Positions 7,495 through 16,791 are shown, counted from the first letter of the stretch. The stretch is DNA of 64,000 nt from CAYQDB01 sp964416195 (GCA_964416195.1 CAYQDB010000003.1:62001-126000), one strand, 5' to 3'. Notes: generated by a model not told the origin, from the sequence alone. Translations and numbers: made by a program.

Positions 7495-9666
7495 ATGGCA
7501 CTTCGTATTAACCACAACCTGGCAGCTCTCAATGCCCACCGGAACCTGGTGACTACCACCAACAGTCTGTCGGCATCGATGGAGAAGCTGTCTTCTGGTT
7601 TTCGTATCAACAAGGGGTCGGACAATCCGGCCGGCTTGGTCATATCCGAGCAGTTCCGCGCGCAGATAGCGGGCCTGAATCGCGCCATTGAAAACTCCGA
7701 GGGATCAATAGACATGATCCAGACGGCTGAGGGCGCTCTCACAGAAATCAGCAACCTGTTGATCTCCATGAGAGAGCTGGCCATTCATGCCGCGAACGAA
7801 GGTTTCAACGATGCCGATCAGCTGGCTGCCGACCAGGCTGAAATTGACAATGCGATCAAGACAATTGACCGTATCGCAGCCAACACTCAGTTTGGCACAA
7901 AGAAGCTCATTGATGGTTCTAAGGCCAACATCGCTACCGTCACCAGCGCCAATGCCTCGCAGGCGACAATTTATCAGTCGAGTCTTACCACTGGTATTCA
8001 CTCCATCAGTGCGACCAAGACTGCCGATCCGACGGCTACGTTGAATACCACGTCGCTGGGTCTCAGCCTGGCCAATACCGACGGCGACCCCTATAATCTG
8101 GAAGAGAAGATCCACAATCTCGACGTTGTGCAGGCTTCCGACGTTGCCAAGAAAACGTCTGACCAGGTTACTATCGCCGACGCTTGGGGCAACAACCTGA
8201 CCATCGCCACCACCGCCACTTACGCCCAGATTACGTCTGCTGCCGCTCTCGCTGTTGCAACGGCTTCGCACGTGGGCACCTACACGGTCGTCTTCAACTA
8301 TCAGGAAAGCGGCGAAGCGGTCACGGGCGAGCAGACGATCCAGGTAGCTGTTGAGGTTGGCGATGACGCTAACACCATCGCTTCTAAGTTCAGCACCCAG
8401 ATCGCTCTGAATACCGCCCTTGCCGGGAAGGTCCAGGCGAGTGGTACCGCTGGTGCTGGCAATAGCCTGTTTTTCACAGCGGCCAACGCCGGTGCGCAAT
8501 TCTCGATGAAGACGAATACTTCGACAACGGATGCTTCCAGTGCACTGTTCTCTATCACTTCCCAGTCCTCGCGTGGTTACTCCGGGCGTGATTTGAGCCT
8601 CACGGCTACGACCGTCAAGAATAGCTCCGTAACCCAAACGGTAACGCTTGCTTCCGGTACTTACTCCTCTCTATCCTCGCTTGTGTCAGCTCTTGATACG
8701 GCGCTGCTGACTGCCTTTGCTACAGTCTCAGGCGGCACGATAGCCGACGTTGATGCGTTGGTCGTCAACAGCAACCAAATACAGCTTGCTACCTGGGATG
8801 AAGGCTCTGACTACAAGATCAAGTTGAACACCGTTGGCGGCGGCACTGGCGACCTCGAGAACGTGCTGCAGCTCACGCCGGATACTTTGGCCAGCAGTGG
8901 CACCGATGCACTGGTGAGTTTTGACAACTATACTACCAGCGTAACCAGCGTGAAATATGGTTCGACCACCCAGGTTACAATCGGTAGCAAGGCTAGCGGA
9001 GAAACCGGCAGAGGCACTGTCAAACTCACGATTTCCAACGCTCAGGTTGGCGTGAATGTCGGTAACCTGTTACTGGATGTGAAAGCGGCGCGGTTTGACG
9101 TCCGTCTTGACGGCGGTCCGGCCACTGCGGTCACGGGAGGCGTGAAGACTAATATCTTTAATGCCGACCGTAGCCAATCGCTGATTGTGAAGTACGACTT
9201 GGCGTCTACAGGTGGAACGGAAACGATCAATAACACCGATCAGTCTCTTGTTTTCCAGATTGGCGCCAACGTCGGTCAGACGGCGCGAATTGGCCTGCGC
9301 AATATGAGCGCCTCCTCATTGGGCAAGAACCTGCCCGGCAATTTGTACACCTCTCTTGCCGGGATTGATGTGACCACGGTTCAGGGAGCCCAGGATGCGC
9401 AGGCGGTAGTCGATGCCGCCATCAATGAGGTATCTACAACACGTGGTACCCTGGGTACCTTCCAGAAGAATACGCTGGAATCCAACTTGAGAAACCTCCG
9501 GATTGCCTCACAGAACCTGACTGCATCCGAATCCCGAATCCGCGATACGGATATGGCGAAGGAGATTTCGAACTTCACCAAGAACCAGATCCTGCTTCAG
9601 GCCGGTACCGCTATGCTGGCCCAAGCTAACCAGGTTCCACAAGTTGTTCTCTCCCTCTTCGGTTAA
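7495..9666 (+). CDS. fliC: Flagellin FliC, large
   Basis: The filament subunit. The N-terminal 150 residues are classic flagellin D0/D1 (ALRINHNLAALNAHRNL, SSGFRINKGSDNPAGLVISE, GSIDMIQTAEGALTEISN), and the C-terminal 90 residues close the coiled-coil (ALDRI-equivalent RGTLGTFQKNTLESNLRNLR, SESRIRDTDMAKEISNFTKN, ending VPQVVLSLFG). The protein is 723 aa, so about 450 residues form an enlarged variable, Ser/Thr/Gly/Ala-rich surface region, a plausible glycosylation target for the two enzymes encoded just upstream. AAGGAGGA (7479-7486) is an excellent ribosome site eight bases before ATG 7495. A strong hairpin follows the stop codon, in keeping with a highly expressed single-gene transcript. 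Probably driven by the sigma-28-type promoter at 7262. Confidence 0.96.
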   Translation: MALRINHNLAALNAHRNLVTTTNSLSASMEKLSSGFRINKGSDNPAGLVISEQFRAQIAGLNRAIENSEGSIDMIQTAEGALTEISNLLISMRELAIHAANEGFNDADQLAADQAEIDNAIKTIDRIAANTQFGTKKLIDGSKANIATVTSANASQATIYQSSLTTGIHSISATKTADPTATLNTTSLGLSLANTDGDPYNLEEKIHNLDVVQASDVAKKTSDQVTIADAWGNNLTIATTATYAQITSAAALAVATASHVGTYTVVFNYQESGEAVTGEQTIQVAVEVGDDANTIASKFSTQIALNTALAGKVQASGTAGAGNSLFFTAANAGAQFSMKTNTSTTDASSALFSITSQSSRGYSGRDLSLTATTVKNSSVTQTVTLASGTYSSLSSLVSALDTALLTAFATVSGGTIADVDALVVNSNQIQLATWDEGSDYKIKLNTVGGGTGDLENVLQLTPDTLASSGTDALVSFDNYTTSVTSVKYGSTTQVTIGSKASGETGRGTVKLTISNAQVGVNVGNLLLDVKAARFDVRLDGGPATAVTGGVKTNIFNADRSQSLIVKYDLASTGGTETINNTDQSLVFQIGANVGQTARIGLRNMSASSLGKNLPGNLYTSLAGIDVTTVQGAQDAQAVVDAAINEVSTTRGTLGTFQKNTLESNLRNLRIASQNLTASESRIRDTDMAKEISNFTKNQILLQAGTAMLAQANQVPQVVLSLFG

Positions 9667-9683
9667 GAAACAACAATACCGCG

Positions 9684-9715
9684 TTTCCGGGGGAAGGTAA
9701 AACTTCCCCCGGAAA
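9684..9715 (+). terminator. Hairpin after fliC
   Basis: A perfect 13-base-pair stem (arms 9684-9696 and 9703-9715) with a 6-base loop starts 18 bases after the fliC stop. It is not followed by a T-run, so it may be a stabilising 3' end or a partial terminator separating abundant fliC mRNA from the fliD operon, and not a classical intrinsic terminator. Confidence 0.6.
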
Positions 9716-9772
9716 TAGGAAGTTGTTGCATAGGGTAGAGTGACATTGAGGTTGTGAGCTACAGGAGTAGAT

Positions 9773-12118
9773 ATGTCGAGTCTTTATTCAATTGATGGAA
9801 TTAACTCGGGTCTCAATACCGCCGAGATTATTGACGCCATCATGGCCTCCGAACGGCGCAACGTCGATTTTCTTGAGCAGGAGCAGACCGAAAAGACACA
9901 AATCGTCACAACACTTAAAGCTCTCCAAGCCAAGTTCCTGGCACTCCAGACGAACCTTGCCAAACTCACCAAAAGCAGCACCTTTGAGGCAGCTACAGCC
10001 ACGGTGTCGGATGAATCGATCCTGAATGCTTCGGTCAGTGGGCGGGTTGGCACCGGATCATACGATATTCAGGTGCTTTCTCTGGCTCGCAACCACCAGA
10101 TAGCCAGCCAGGGTTCTACCGATCAGTCGCTTGGTATTTTCGGTACAGGGACGATCAATATAAGCGTTGGTGACGGGTCACTGCACGCTATTGTTGTCGA
10201 TGCCAAGAACAACTCGCTCATCGGTATCAAGAGCGCTATCAACGATGCCAACATGGGGGTTAGAGCCACGATAATAAACGACGGGTCCTCTTCGAATCCA
10301 TACCGTCTGATCCTGGCATCTGAGGATACCGGTGTCGCCAACAAGATCAACGTAACATCGAATCTAACCGGTGGGAGTAATCTCGATTTCAACGCAGCTT
10401 CGTTTGACGATCCGGAGACTATTGCAATGGATTCGAGCTCGAGCTCCCAGATATCGCTGGGCGCCACAGCTTCCTATTCGGGCTCGGTAAACAAGATTTA
10501 TACCTTTACTGTTGCCGGCAGTGGAACACAAACGGTCGGGACCGATACGATCACGATCAACTGGACAGATGGCACAAACTCAGGTTCCTTCGATGTTACC
10601 CAGGCAGACACCGAGGTTGATCTGACCGGAGATGGGGCGGACGGGCTCAAGTTGAGCTTTTCGGATGGGACGCTTACGGCCGGGGACACCTTTCAGGTAA
10701 CCACGTTTGCGCCTCTTTTGCAGGAGGCTTCCGACGCCAGGATCGCTCTTGGCTCAGACGGCGGTAGCGGTTCCCCGATTATCGTGACATCTGACACCAA
10801 CAAATTCACCAGCCTGATCGGCGGTTTATCCCTAACCGTACTGAAAGAAACCGTCCCCGGCGAAAGTGTGTCGATCAACACAGACGTTGACTTCAGTAAG
10901 ATCAAGAGCGCTATCAATGACTTTATCAGCAGCTACAATGAGGTTAACGAGTACATCGGCGAACAGAACACGTACGACAAGGATAGCGGCGAAGTTGGGA
11001 TTCTCTTCGGGGATTTGACCTTACAGATGATGGAGAGCTCCCTTCGCGGGGTCCTTGCCTCCGGGGTGAGCGGCCTGGAAGGAAAGTATAATAACCTCTA
11101 CGCAATTGGCATCCGTACCACGGCCACAGGCACTCTAACACTCGTCAACAGCAGTCGACTTGAAGAGGCTCTGAGTAATAATCTTGATGATGTCATCAAG
11201 CTTTTTTCCAGCTCCGCCAGCTCCAGCAACAGCTTTATCGAGTTTGTTTCGTCCTCCGCAGAGGCAAAGCCGGGGGAGAACTACGAAGTCGACATCACTC
11301 AGGCAGCGAGTCGAGGAAGATTCCAGGGATCCGGTATCACCGATCCTGCCACGACTCCCATAACTCTGAACAGCTCTAACAACAGGCTCAAGTTTATAGT
11401 CGATGGCCTTACCTCGGATGAAATCATTCTCACAGAGAAGACCTACAACAGCGCCGATGAACTGGTCCAGGAAATCCAGTCAAAGATCGACAGCGACAAC
11501 AGCATCGGAAACCGTGGTCTTACCGTGGAGTGGGTTGACAGCGGCTCTGGGACGGGCTACCTCAATTTTACAGGCTCAACCTACGGGTCGACATCCAAAG
11601 TTCAAACTGTTACCTCCATTGCAAGTTCCGCCTATGCGGTACTCGGTCTCCTGAACGGTACCAGCCACACCGGCGCTGATGTTGCGGGGACTATCAACGG
11701 GGAGACGGCCGAAGGAAAAGGCCAATATCTGACCGGCAAAGAGGGCAATGATACTACGGATGGACTCAAGTTGCGTGTTACTCTTGATGCCTTGCAAGTC
11801 GTCTCTGGAGCTGAAGGAACTATCACCTACTCCAAAGGAATGGCGGCCAGGCTGTCCGACATGGTGGACAGCTTCACCAAAGTCGGCGAAGGATTGTTTG
11901 ACCGCAGGATAACGGGATACCAGAATCAAATCGCGGCGTTGCAGGATCGCATAGACGAATACGAAGAACGGCTGGAGATGAGACGGGAATCCCTTTTCAA
12001 GAAGTTCTACGAGATGGAAATCGTCTTAGGACAGTTGGGTACCCAGAGTGAGTTTCTAACCAATCAGCTCGCAGGAATCAATACTAACTGGGGATTGACA
12101 TCGCAATCCAACAAATAG
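9773..12118 (+). CDS. fliD: Flagellar hook-associated protein 2 (filament cap, FliD)
   Basis: FliD caps the filament and folds exported flagellin. The N-terminal domain (SLYSIDGINSGLNTAEIIDAIMASE, with VTTLKALQAKFLALQTNLAKL) and the C-terminal helices (GMAARLSDMVDSFTKVGEGLFDRRITGYQNQIAALQDRIDEYEERLEMRRESLFKKFYEME) are typical. Residues about 160-200 contain a flagellin hook IN motif (INDGSSSNPYRLILASEDTG). At 781 aa it is longer than the E. coli protein (468 aa) because of added middle domains, paralleling the enlarged FliC and FlgL here. ACAGGAG precedes the ATG. fliS and a FlgN-like gene follow closely, forming a filament-completion operon. Confidence 0.95.
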   Translation: MSSLYSIDGINSGLNTAEIIDAIMASERRNVDFLEQEQTEKTQIVTTLKALQAKFLALQTNLAKLTKSSTFEAATATVSDESILNASVSGRVGTGSYDIQVLSLARNHQIASQGSTDQSLGIFGTGTINISVGDGSLHAIVVDAKNNSLIGIKSAINDANMGVRATIINDGSSSNPYRLILASEDTGVANKINVTSNLTGGSNLDFNAASFDDPETIAMDSSSSSQISLGATASYSGSVNKIYTFTVAGSGTQTVGTDTITINWTDGTNSGSFDVTQADTEVDLTGDGADGLKLSFSDGTLTAGDTFQVTTFAPLLQEASDARIALGSDGGSGSPIIVTSDTNKFTSLIGGLSLTVLKETVPGESVSINTDVDFSKIKSAINDFISSYNEVNEYIGEQNTYDKDSGEVGILFGDLTLQMMESSLRGVLASGVSGLEGKYNNLYAIGIRTTATGTLTLVNSSRLEEALSNNLDDVIKLFSSSASSSNSFIEFVSSSAEAKPGENYEVDITQAASRGRFQGSGITDPATTPITLNSSNNRLKFIVDGLTSDEIILTEKTYNSADELVQEIQSKIDSDNSIGNRGLTVEWVDSGSGTGYLNFTGSTYGSTSKVQTVTSIASSAYAVLGLLNGTSHTGADVAGTINGETAEGKGQYLTGKEGNDTTDGLKLRVTLDALQVVSGAEGTITYSKGMAARLSDMVDSFTKVGEGLFDRRITGYQNQIAALQDRIDEYEERLEMRRESLFKKFYEMEIVLGQLGTQSEFLTNQLAGINTNWGLTSQSNK

Positions 12119-12132
12119 GAACAAGCCTCGGC

Positions 12133-12570
12133 ATGGAAGGAAAATTGTCTGCCTATCGGAAGGCTGAAACCCTGGGCAAATCACAACTTGACTTAATCCT
12201 CCAAGTTTATGACGGAGCCATCGCTGCCTTCAGGGCTGCTAGTGATTTCTACAAGAACGATAACTACCAGTTGGGGTATCAGCGACTTCAAAAAGCCAAG
12301 CGCTTTGTGACTCATCTGTACACTACGCTCGACCAGGAAGCCGGCGGAGACGTTGCGGAAAACCTCGGCAAATTATATGCGTTTGTCATAAACCAAACTA
12401 ACGTTGCCGAAGCGACGAAAGATTTGTCTCTTATTGACGATAACATTACTATATTGAATAACGTTCGTATCGGCTGGTTGGAGTTGAAACAACAGGAGAT
12501 GGGGGCCGCTCAGCCGGTGCCACAGCCGCCACCGGCCGGTGACACAGGCCAATTTCCCGAGTCGGGATAA
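12133..12570 (+). CDS. fliS: Flagellin export chaperone FliS
   Basis: FliS binds the flagellin C-terminus in the cytoplasm and prevents premature polymerisation. The 145-aa product has the family layout: a short N-terminal segment with Y-R-K-A-E-T, the helix LDLILQVYDGAIAAFRAASDFY, then NLGKLYAFVINQTNVAEATKDLSLIDDNITILNNVRIGWLEL. A Pro/Gln-rich tail of about 20 residues ends the protein. It starts 14 bases after fliD and is followed after 11 bases by a FlgN-like gene; the fliD-fliS order is the usual one. Confidence 0.92.
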   Translation: MEGKLSAYRKAETLGKSQLDLILQVYDGAIAAFRAASDFYKNDNYQLGYQRLQKAKRFVTHLYTTLDQEAGGDVAENLGKLYAFVINQTNVAEATKDLSLIDDNITILNNVRIGWLELKQQEMGAAQPVPQPPPAGDTGQFPESG

Positions 12571-12581
12571 AGAAGGGTCCT

Positions 12582-13034
12582 ATGGATTATGACATTCTCA
12601 AGCAGGTGGAGCGAGAACTGATCTTTGTTCTCAAAGAGGAGTATTCGTTTTACCAGTCTTTGTACATTATGCTTGACAAGCAGCGAGACCTCATCAAGTA
12701 CAACAGCGACGAGCACCTGCTTGATCTGTTTGCGGAAATCGAGCGGAACCGTTTGCGTATAAAGAAATCTGAAGAAAAGGTTTCTAAACTGAAAGGCCAG
12801 CACCCTCAGGCATTCCAGATGGCTGTAGCTCTCCCCGAGATCAAGAAAATCCTCAATAGTATTGCCACCCTGGTAAAAAAGAATATGAATCTGGTTTCTG
12901 AATGTGAGAACTACATGCGGGGCCGCTACGAGCGTATAAAGAGGGAGCTGGGTGAACTCAAGAACAGCGAGAAGATACTTCAATACCTTCGCGATGCTAA
13001 CCCGTCGCCTCAATTTGTTGATGGGAAACAATAA
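12582..13034 (+). CDS. FlgN-like flagellar chaperone
   Basis: A 150-aa, almost entirely helical protein without signal peptide. It begins MDYDILKQVERELIFVLKEEYSFYQSLYIMLDKQRDLIKYNSDEHLLDLFAEIERNR in outline, the pattern of FlgN-family chaperones: a heptad helix of the 'L-L-x-x-E-x-x-x-Y-x-x-L' type followed by a charged coiled coil. FlgN holds FlgK and FlgL before export. No flgK lies in this window, so the client here may be FlgL. The assignment rests on size, helix pattern and position after fliS; FliT-like function is an alternative. An AAGAAGGG site precedes the ATG. Confidence 0.55.
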   Translation: MDYDILKQVERELIFVLKEEYSFYQSLYIMLDKQRDLIKYNSDEHLLDLFAEIERNRLRIKKSEEKVSKLKGQHPQAFQMAVALPEIKKILNSIATLVKKNMNLVSECENYMRGRYERIKRELGELKNSEKILQYLRDANPSPQFVDGKQ

Positions 13035-13110
13035 AAGGCAGGAGAGTGTAGCCGCTTTTTTCGCAAGGAAAATCAGTTCACCTGCATAGGATGATGAAGG
13101 TGGTGGCAAA

Positions 13111-13503
13111 ATGGACATAGGACCAGTGTACAATGACCAATGCGGTCAAGGTCGAGTAGAGACCGAAAAGGCGAAGAATGGGAATTGGGAGAAGGCAGGG
13201 CCTGCGGGTGATCGCGTCGAGATATCAACTGAAGCCAGAATGAAGCTGGCTGCATTGGCTGACCAGGCCCTGCACGAAATATCAAAGTCAAAAAGTCATG
13301 ACAGCTCAAAGGCAACTGGGAAGCCTCTAACACAAGTTCATACTGCCCAGAAGCAGGTGGTGGGGGATGTTGGGAAGACGGCGAGGATTGAGTGCGTGCG
13401 GGACCGGGTCGAATCCGGGTTTTACAACCAGCCCGACGTCAAGAAAAGGATCGCCGAACGGCTGGCGACGGAGTTTTGGAAGTCTTCAGGGAAAGGGAAA
13501 TAG
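13111..13503 (+). CDS. flgM: Anti-sigma-28 factor FlgM
   Basis: FlgM binds sigma-28 until the hook is complete and is then exported. The 130-aa product has the two family hallmarks. One is a GDRVEISTEAR motif near residue 32, comparable to the D-K-V-E-L-S element of other FlgM proteins. The other is a C-terminal sigma-binding region ARIECVRDRVESGFYNQPDVKKRIAERLATEF. The segment between is polar and disordered-looking, and the N-terminus is somewhat longer than usual. It follows the chaperone gene after 76 bases and precedes an HDOD gene by 8. A sigma-28-type promoter before fliC supports an active FlgM/sigma-28 circuit. Confidence 0.82.
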   Translation: MDIGPVYNDQCGQGRVETEKAKNGNWEKAGPAGDRVEISTEARMKLAALADQALHEISKSKSHDSSKATGKPLTQVHTAQKQVVGDVGKTARIECVRDRVESGFYNQPDVKKRIAERLATEFWKSSGKGK

Positions 13504-13511
13504 GTTGAAAG

Positions 13512-14399
13512 ATGGTGGCTACAGCTACAATTGACAACAGAGTCAAACAGGTCGTGTCAAATATCAGGAACCTGCCTACACCGCCAATTGTATTTCACCA
13601 GATTCAGAAGGTGATGAGCGACCCGAAGGTCTCCGCCGTGCGAGTTGCTTCGGTACTCGCTGAAGACCCTGCCATGTCGGTCAAGGTGCTCAAGCTTACC
13701 AACTCGGCATTCTATGGGCTGTCCCGCGAGGTTGATTCAGTAAGACAGGCGGTGGTTATCGTCGGTTTGGAGGCGGTTAAGAACCTTGTCCTGTCCGCCT
13801 CGGTTCTGGATATGTTCAAGGGTAAGGATGTCGATCAAGACTTTCAAGAGAAGTTCTGGCGACACTCTCTGGCCACCGGATTTTGTTGCCGCATACTGGC
13901 TAGGCAAATAAAAAGCCGAGGTACCGTCGATCCCGATGCAGCCTTTTCTGCCGGTCTTTTACATGACATCGGTAAGATAATCGTCTCGTCTTTTCTGCCC
14001 GATGAACACTTGCGGCTCCAGCAGGAACGGGAGACCGACAAGGTTTCTGAGGATTATGATTTAGAGCAACGGACGCTGGGTTACACCCATGCCCAGGTGG
14101 GAGGCTTTCTTGCCATGCGCTGGAAACTCCCCAAGAGGTTGGGTAACGCCATAACTTACCATCATCATCCCCAGTTGAACGATCTTGAAGACCCCCTTGT
14201 ATATTTGGTTCACCTGGCTAATTTCCTGGCAAAAAGTACCTTCTATGATCGGGAGAACGCTTACCTGATTGGTTCGCTCCAGCAGGGTGTCGTGGATTAC
14301 CTCGGGATTTCCGATGACGACCTGGCAGATTTTGATGAGACTCTGGGCGAAGAATACCTGAAGGCTGAAACTTTTATGCAAATGGCGGGAATCACCTGA
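13512..14399 (+). CDS. HDOD-domain signalling protein
   Basis: A 295-aa cytoplasmic protein made mostly of one HDOD domain: LPTPPIVFHQIQKVMSDPKVS, VLAEDPAMSVKVLKLTNSAFYGL, VRQAVVIVGLEAVKNLVLSASVLDMF, then FWRHSLATGFCCRILA and SAGLLHDIGKIIVSSF. HDOD proteins are relatives of HD phosphohydrolases and generally act as regulatory scaffolds in signalling and motility. Here the HD pair in LLHDIGK and an upstream histidine (FWRHS) are kept, so catalysis is not excluded. It begins 8 bases after flgM, so it is probably cotranscribed with the flagellar genes. No output or sensory domain is attached. Confidence 0.82.
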   Translation: MVATATIDNRVKQVVSNIRNLPTPPIVFHQIQKVMSDPKVSAVRVASVLAEDPAMSVKVLKLTNSAFYGLSREVDSVRQAVVIVGLEAVKNLVLSASVLDMFKGKDVDQDFQEKFWRHSLATGFCCRILARQIKSRGTVDPDAAFSAGLLHDIGKIIVSSFLPDEHLRLQQERETDKVSEDYDLEQRTLGYTHAQVGGFLAMRWKLPKRLGNAITYHHHPQLNDLEDPLVYLVHLANFLAKSTFYDRENAYLIGSLQQGVVDYLGISDDDLADFDETLGEEYLKAETFMQMAGIT

Positions 14400-14613
14400 T
14401 TTTGCGGTGGGTGAGCAGCCAATGGATCACCAAGCCTGACGATATTACGATGGGGGTGAAGTAAATTGTCTGAGAAGCGGCGACAGTGTCCGTTGCCGAT
14501 ATAGTATATCCAATGAAAGCCACTGCTCTGTAAGACCGGACCCGGTGAGGTTACAGGACTCCAGAAAAGTTGTCCTGGCTGTGTGCACTTTCTCAAGGAA
14601 GTAAAAATTAGCG

Positions 14614-14642
14614 TTGACATTTTAGATGATGCATGGTAAAAT
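14614..14642 (+). promoter_or_regulatory. Sigma-70 promoter for tRNA-Val
   Basis: TTGACA (14614-14619), a 17-base spacer and TAAAAT (14637-14642), close to perfect consensus. Transcription would start near 14649, about 42 bases before the tRNA. The rest of the gap 14400-14690 shows nothing else recognisable. Confidence 0.8.
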
Positions 14643-14690
14643 GTTTTTTACGCTGTTCGTCATTTGTCGCTTTGCAACAGATGGGCGGTT

Positions 14691-14767
14691 GGGCGATTAG
14701 CTCAGATGGTTAGAGTACTTGCTTGACATGCAAGGGGTCACTGGTTCAATTCCAGTATCGCCCACCA
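14691..14767 (+). tRNA. tRNA-Val (GAC anticodon)
   Basis: A complete 77-base cloverleaf: acceptor arm GGGCGAT pairing with ATCGCCC (14757-14763), D arm with GCTCAGATGGTTAGAG, anticodon stem CTTGC/GCAAG around loop TTGACAT giving anticodon GAC, T loop GTTCAAT, and an encoded ACCA end (14764-14767). It reads valine GUC and GUU codons. Confidence 0.95.
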
Positions 14768-14775
14768 TTTTTTTG

Positions 14776-14816
14776 GCGGGTTTCTCCGGATTTGTCGCAC
14801 CGGGCGACCCGCTTTT
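14776..14816 (+). terminator. Hairpin plus T-run between tRNA-Val and thrS
   Basis: GCGGGT (14776-14781) pairs with ACCCGC (14807-14812), and an inner CCGG (14786-14789) with CCGG (14800-14803); TTTT follows at 14813-14816. It ends 20 bases before thrS. It may be the tRNA terminator, or an attenuator through which thrS is transcribed from the same promoter, since no other promoter was seen in the 68-base gap. Confidence 0.55.
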
Positions 14817-14835
14817 CTCGTAGGATGGCATAACG

Positions 14836-16776
14836 ATGGCACAAGTACAGATATCCTTCCCGGATGGCTCTGTCAAGGGCTTTGAGCTGGGAACAACAGG
14901 ATTGGAAATTGCCCGATCTATCTCACCGCGCCTGGCCAAAGAGGCTGTCGCAGTTAGAGTGAACGGCGTGGTACTTGACCTCAATGCATCCATATCAGAG
15001 GATGCCCCCATAGAAATTCTCACCTTCGAGGACCCAAGCGGCCGAGAAGTCTTCTGGCATTCCAGTGCGCACATTATGGCCCAGGCGGTAGTGGAACTGT
15101 TTCCTCAGGCAAAGCCCGCCATCGGGCCGCCTATCGACGAGGGCTGGTACTATGACTTTGATATAGAAACGCCGTTCTCTCCCGAGGACCTAATCCGTAT
15201 TGAAGAGCGGATGGCTGCAATTGTCAAGGAGAACGCGCCGTTTACTTGTCAAACTAAAGACCGGAAAGAGGCCATAGAGTATTATCGTTCTCAAGGCAAC
15301 ATGTATAAGGCAGAGATTCTTGAGGAAATCGAGGATGAAACCGTGACGTTCTACAAACACTCACATTTTGAGGACCTCTGCCGCGGGCCTCACCTGCCGA
15401 GAACCGGTATGGTCAAAGCTTTCAAGCTCGTCTCAACCTCGGGTGCTTACTGGCGAGGAGATGAAAGTCGCCCGATGCTCCAGCGTATTTACGGGGTATC
15501 GTATCCTAAGAAAGCTATGCTTGACGACTACCTGCATCGAATGGAAGAGGCCAAAAAGAGAGATCACCGCGTTCTGGGAAAACAGCTTGAACTGTATACT
15601 ATCTCTGAAGATGTCGGCGCTGGTCTGATCCTGTGGCTGCCTAAAGGCGCTCGTGTCAGGAACGAGATTGAGAACTTCTGGCGTGAAGAGCACCTCAAGT
15701 ACGGTTATGACCTGGTTTTCAGTCCCCATCTGGCTCACCGTGAGTTGTGGGACAAGAGCGGTCACAACGATTTCTTCACCGAGGATATGTTCGGGGCGAT
15801 TGAGGTCGATAGGCAGCAGTATCAGCTCAAGCCGATGAATTGTCCGTTCCATATGCACATGTACAAGTCGCGTCTCTGGTCGTACCGTGATCTGCCCCTG
15901 CGCTGGGCCGAGCTTGGTACTGTTTATCGCTACGAGCGTGCCGGGGTACTCCATGGTCTGATGCGAGTGCGTGGATTTACCCAGGATGACGCTCACCATT
16001 TCGTGGCCCAGGACAAGATGGAAGATGAGTTGGTCTGGATTATTGATTTCTGTATTCATATCTTGAAATCGTTCGGTTTCACGGATTTTGACGTTTACCT
16101 TTCGACGAGGCCGGAAAAAGCAATCGGCAATGAAGAAGACTGGCGAAGGGCTGAGGACGGTCTGCGCCTGGCTCTGGAAAAGGTGGGGTTGCCATTCCAG
16201 GTAGATGAGGGAGCGGGAGCTTTTTATGGCCCCAAAATTGATATTAACATCAAGGATGCCTTGTGGCGGAATTGGCAATGTTCGACTATTCAATTCGATT
16301 TTTCCTTGCCAGAGAGGTTCGATCTCTATTATATTGACAATGATGGCCGGCAGAAGCGACCGTTCATGATTCATCGGGCGCTGCTGGGCTCTATCGAGAG
16401 ATTCTTTGGTGTGTTGATTGAACACTATGCCGGTAATTTCCCTTTCTGGTTGGCACCGGTACAGGTGAAGGTACTGCCTATCACCGACAGTTTTAATGAA
16501 TATGGGCAGGAAGTTGTCGATAGATTGAAAGAAGAGAAGATCCGTGCTGTGCTTGACGACCGTTCTGAGAAGATCGGCGCCAAGATCCGGGATGCTGAGA
16601 TGCAGAAAGTGCCGTACATGTTTATTGTCGGAGCTAAGGAAATCGAGTCCCAGATGGTATCAATGCGAAAGCATGGCGCCGGAGACCTTGGGGATAGAAC
16701 GCTGGATGAGTCTGTCGCCATGCTGAGGTCTGAGATAGAAAGCAAGGGTCTGAACAGTTTTGAGGAAACGAAGTAA
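14836..16776 (+). CDS. thrS: Threonine-tRNA ligase
   Basis: A class II synthetase of full length (646 aa). An N-terminal TGS domain (QISFPDGSVKGFELGTTGLEIA) is followed by the editing domain with HSSAHIMAQAV near residue 75 and HFEDLCRGPHLP near 178. The catalytic core carries MNCPFHMHMYKS (with a zinc-ligand cysteine), RWAELGTVYRYERAGVLHGL, VRGFTQDDAHHF and FYGPKIDINIKDALWR. The anticodon-binding domain fills the last 100 residues (PVQVKVLPITDSFNEYGQEV). The order thrS-infC-rpmI-rplT-pheS-pheT is the widely conserved arrangement of E. coli, and infC begins 12 bases after this stop. The hairpin just upstream may regulate it. Confidence 0.97.
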   Translation: MAQVQISFPDGSVKGFELGTTGLEIARSISPRLAKEAVAVRVNGVVLDLNASISEDAPIEILTFEDPSGREVFWHSSAHIMAQAVVELFPQAKPAIGPPIDEGWYYDFDIETPFSPEDLIRIEERMAAIVKENAPFTCQTKDRKEAIEYYRSQGNMYKAEILEEIEDETVTFYKHSHFEDLCRGPHLPRTGMVKAFKLVSTSGAYWRGDESRPMLQRIYGVSYPKKAMLDDYLHRMEEAKKRDHRVLGKQLELYTISEDVGAGLILWLPKGARVRNEIENFWREEHLKYGYDLVFSPHLAHRELWDKSGHNDFFTEDMFGAIEVDRQQYQLKPMNCPFHMHMYKSRLWSYRDLPLRWAELGTVYRYERAGVLHGLMRVRGFTQDDAHHFVAQDKMEDELVWIIDFCIHILKSFGFTDFDVYLSTRPEKAIGNEEDWRRAEDGLRLALEKVGLPFQVDEGAGAFYGPKIDINIKDALWRNWQCSTIQFDFSLPERFDLYYIDNDGRQKRPFMIHRALLGSIERFFGVLIEHYAGNFPFWLAPVQVKVLPITDSFNEYGQEVVDRLKEEKIRAVLDDRSEKIGAKIRDAEMQKVPYMFIVGAKEIESQMVSMRKHGAGDLGDRTLDESVAMLRSEIESKGLNSFEETK

Positions 16777-16791
16777 GAGGAGGATTTCATA
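16776..16791 (+). promoter_or_regulatory. infC ribosome site with ATA start codon
   Basis: AGGAGG (16778-16783), five bases, then ATA (16789-16791) in frame with infC. No ATG, GTG or TTG lies at a workable distance; the ATT at 16784 is out of frame and hits TAG. Non-standard infC start codons are a known device by which IF3 represses its own synthesis. Confidence 0.82.

Noticed and set aside
7705..8637. A 310-codon minus-strand ORF inside fliC
   Set aside because: It is a shadow of the flagellin gene, caused by its Ala/Thr/Gly codon bias; no ribosome site or family.
15433..16425. A 330-codon minus-strand ORF inside thrS
   Set aside because: thrS is unmistakable on the other strand with all class II motifs; the opposite frame carries no domain.
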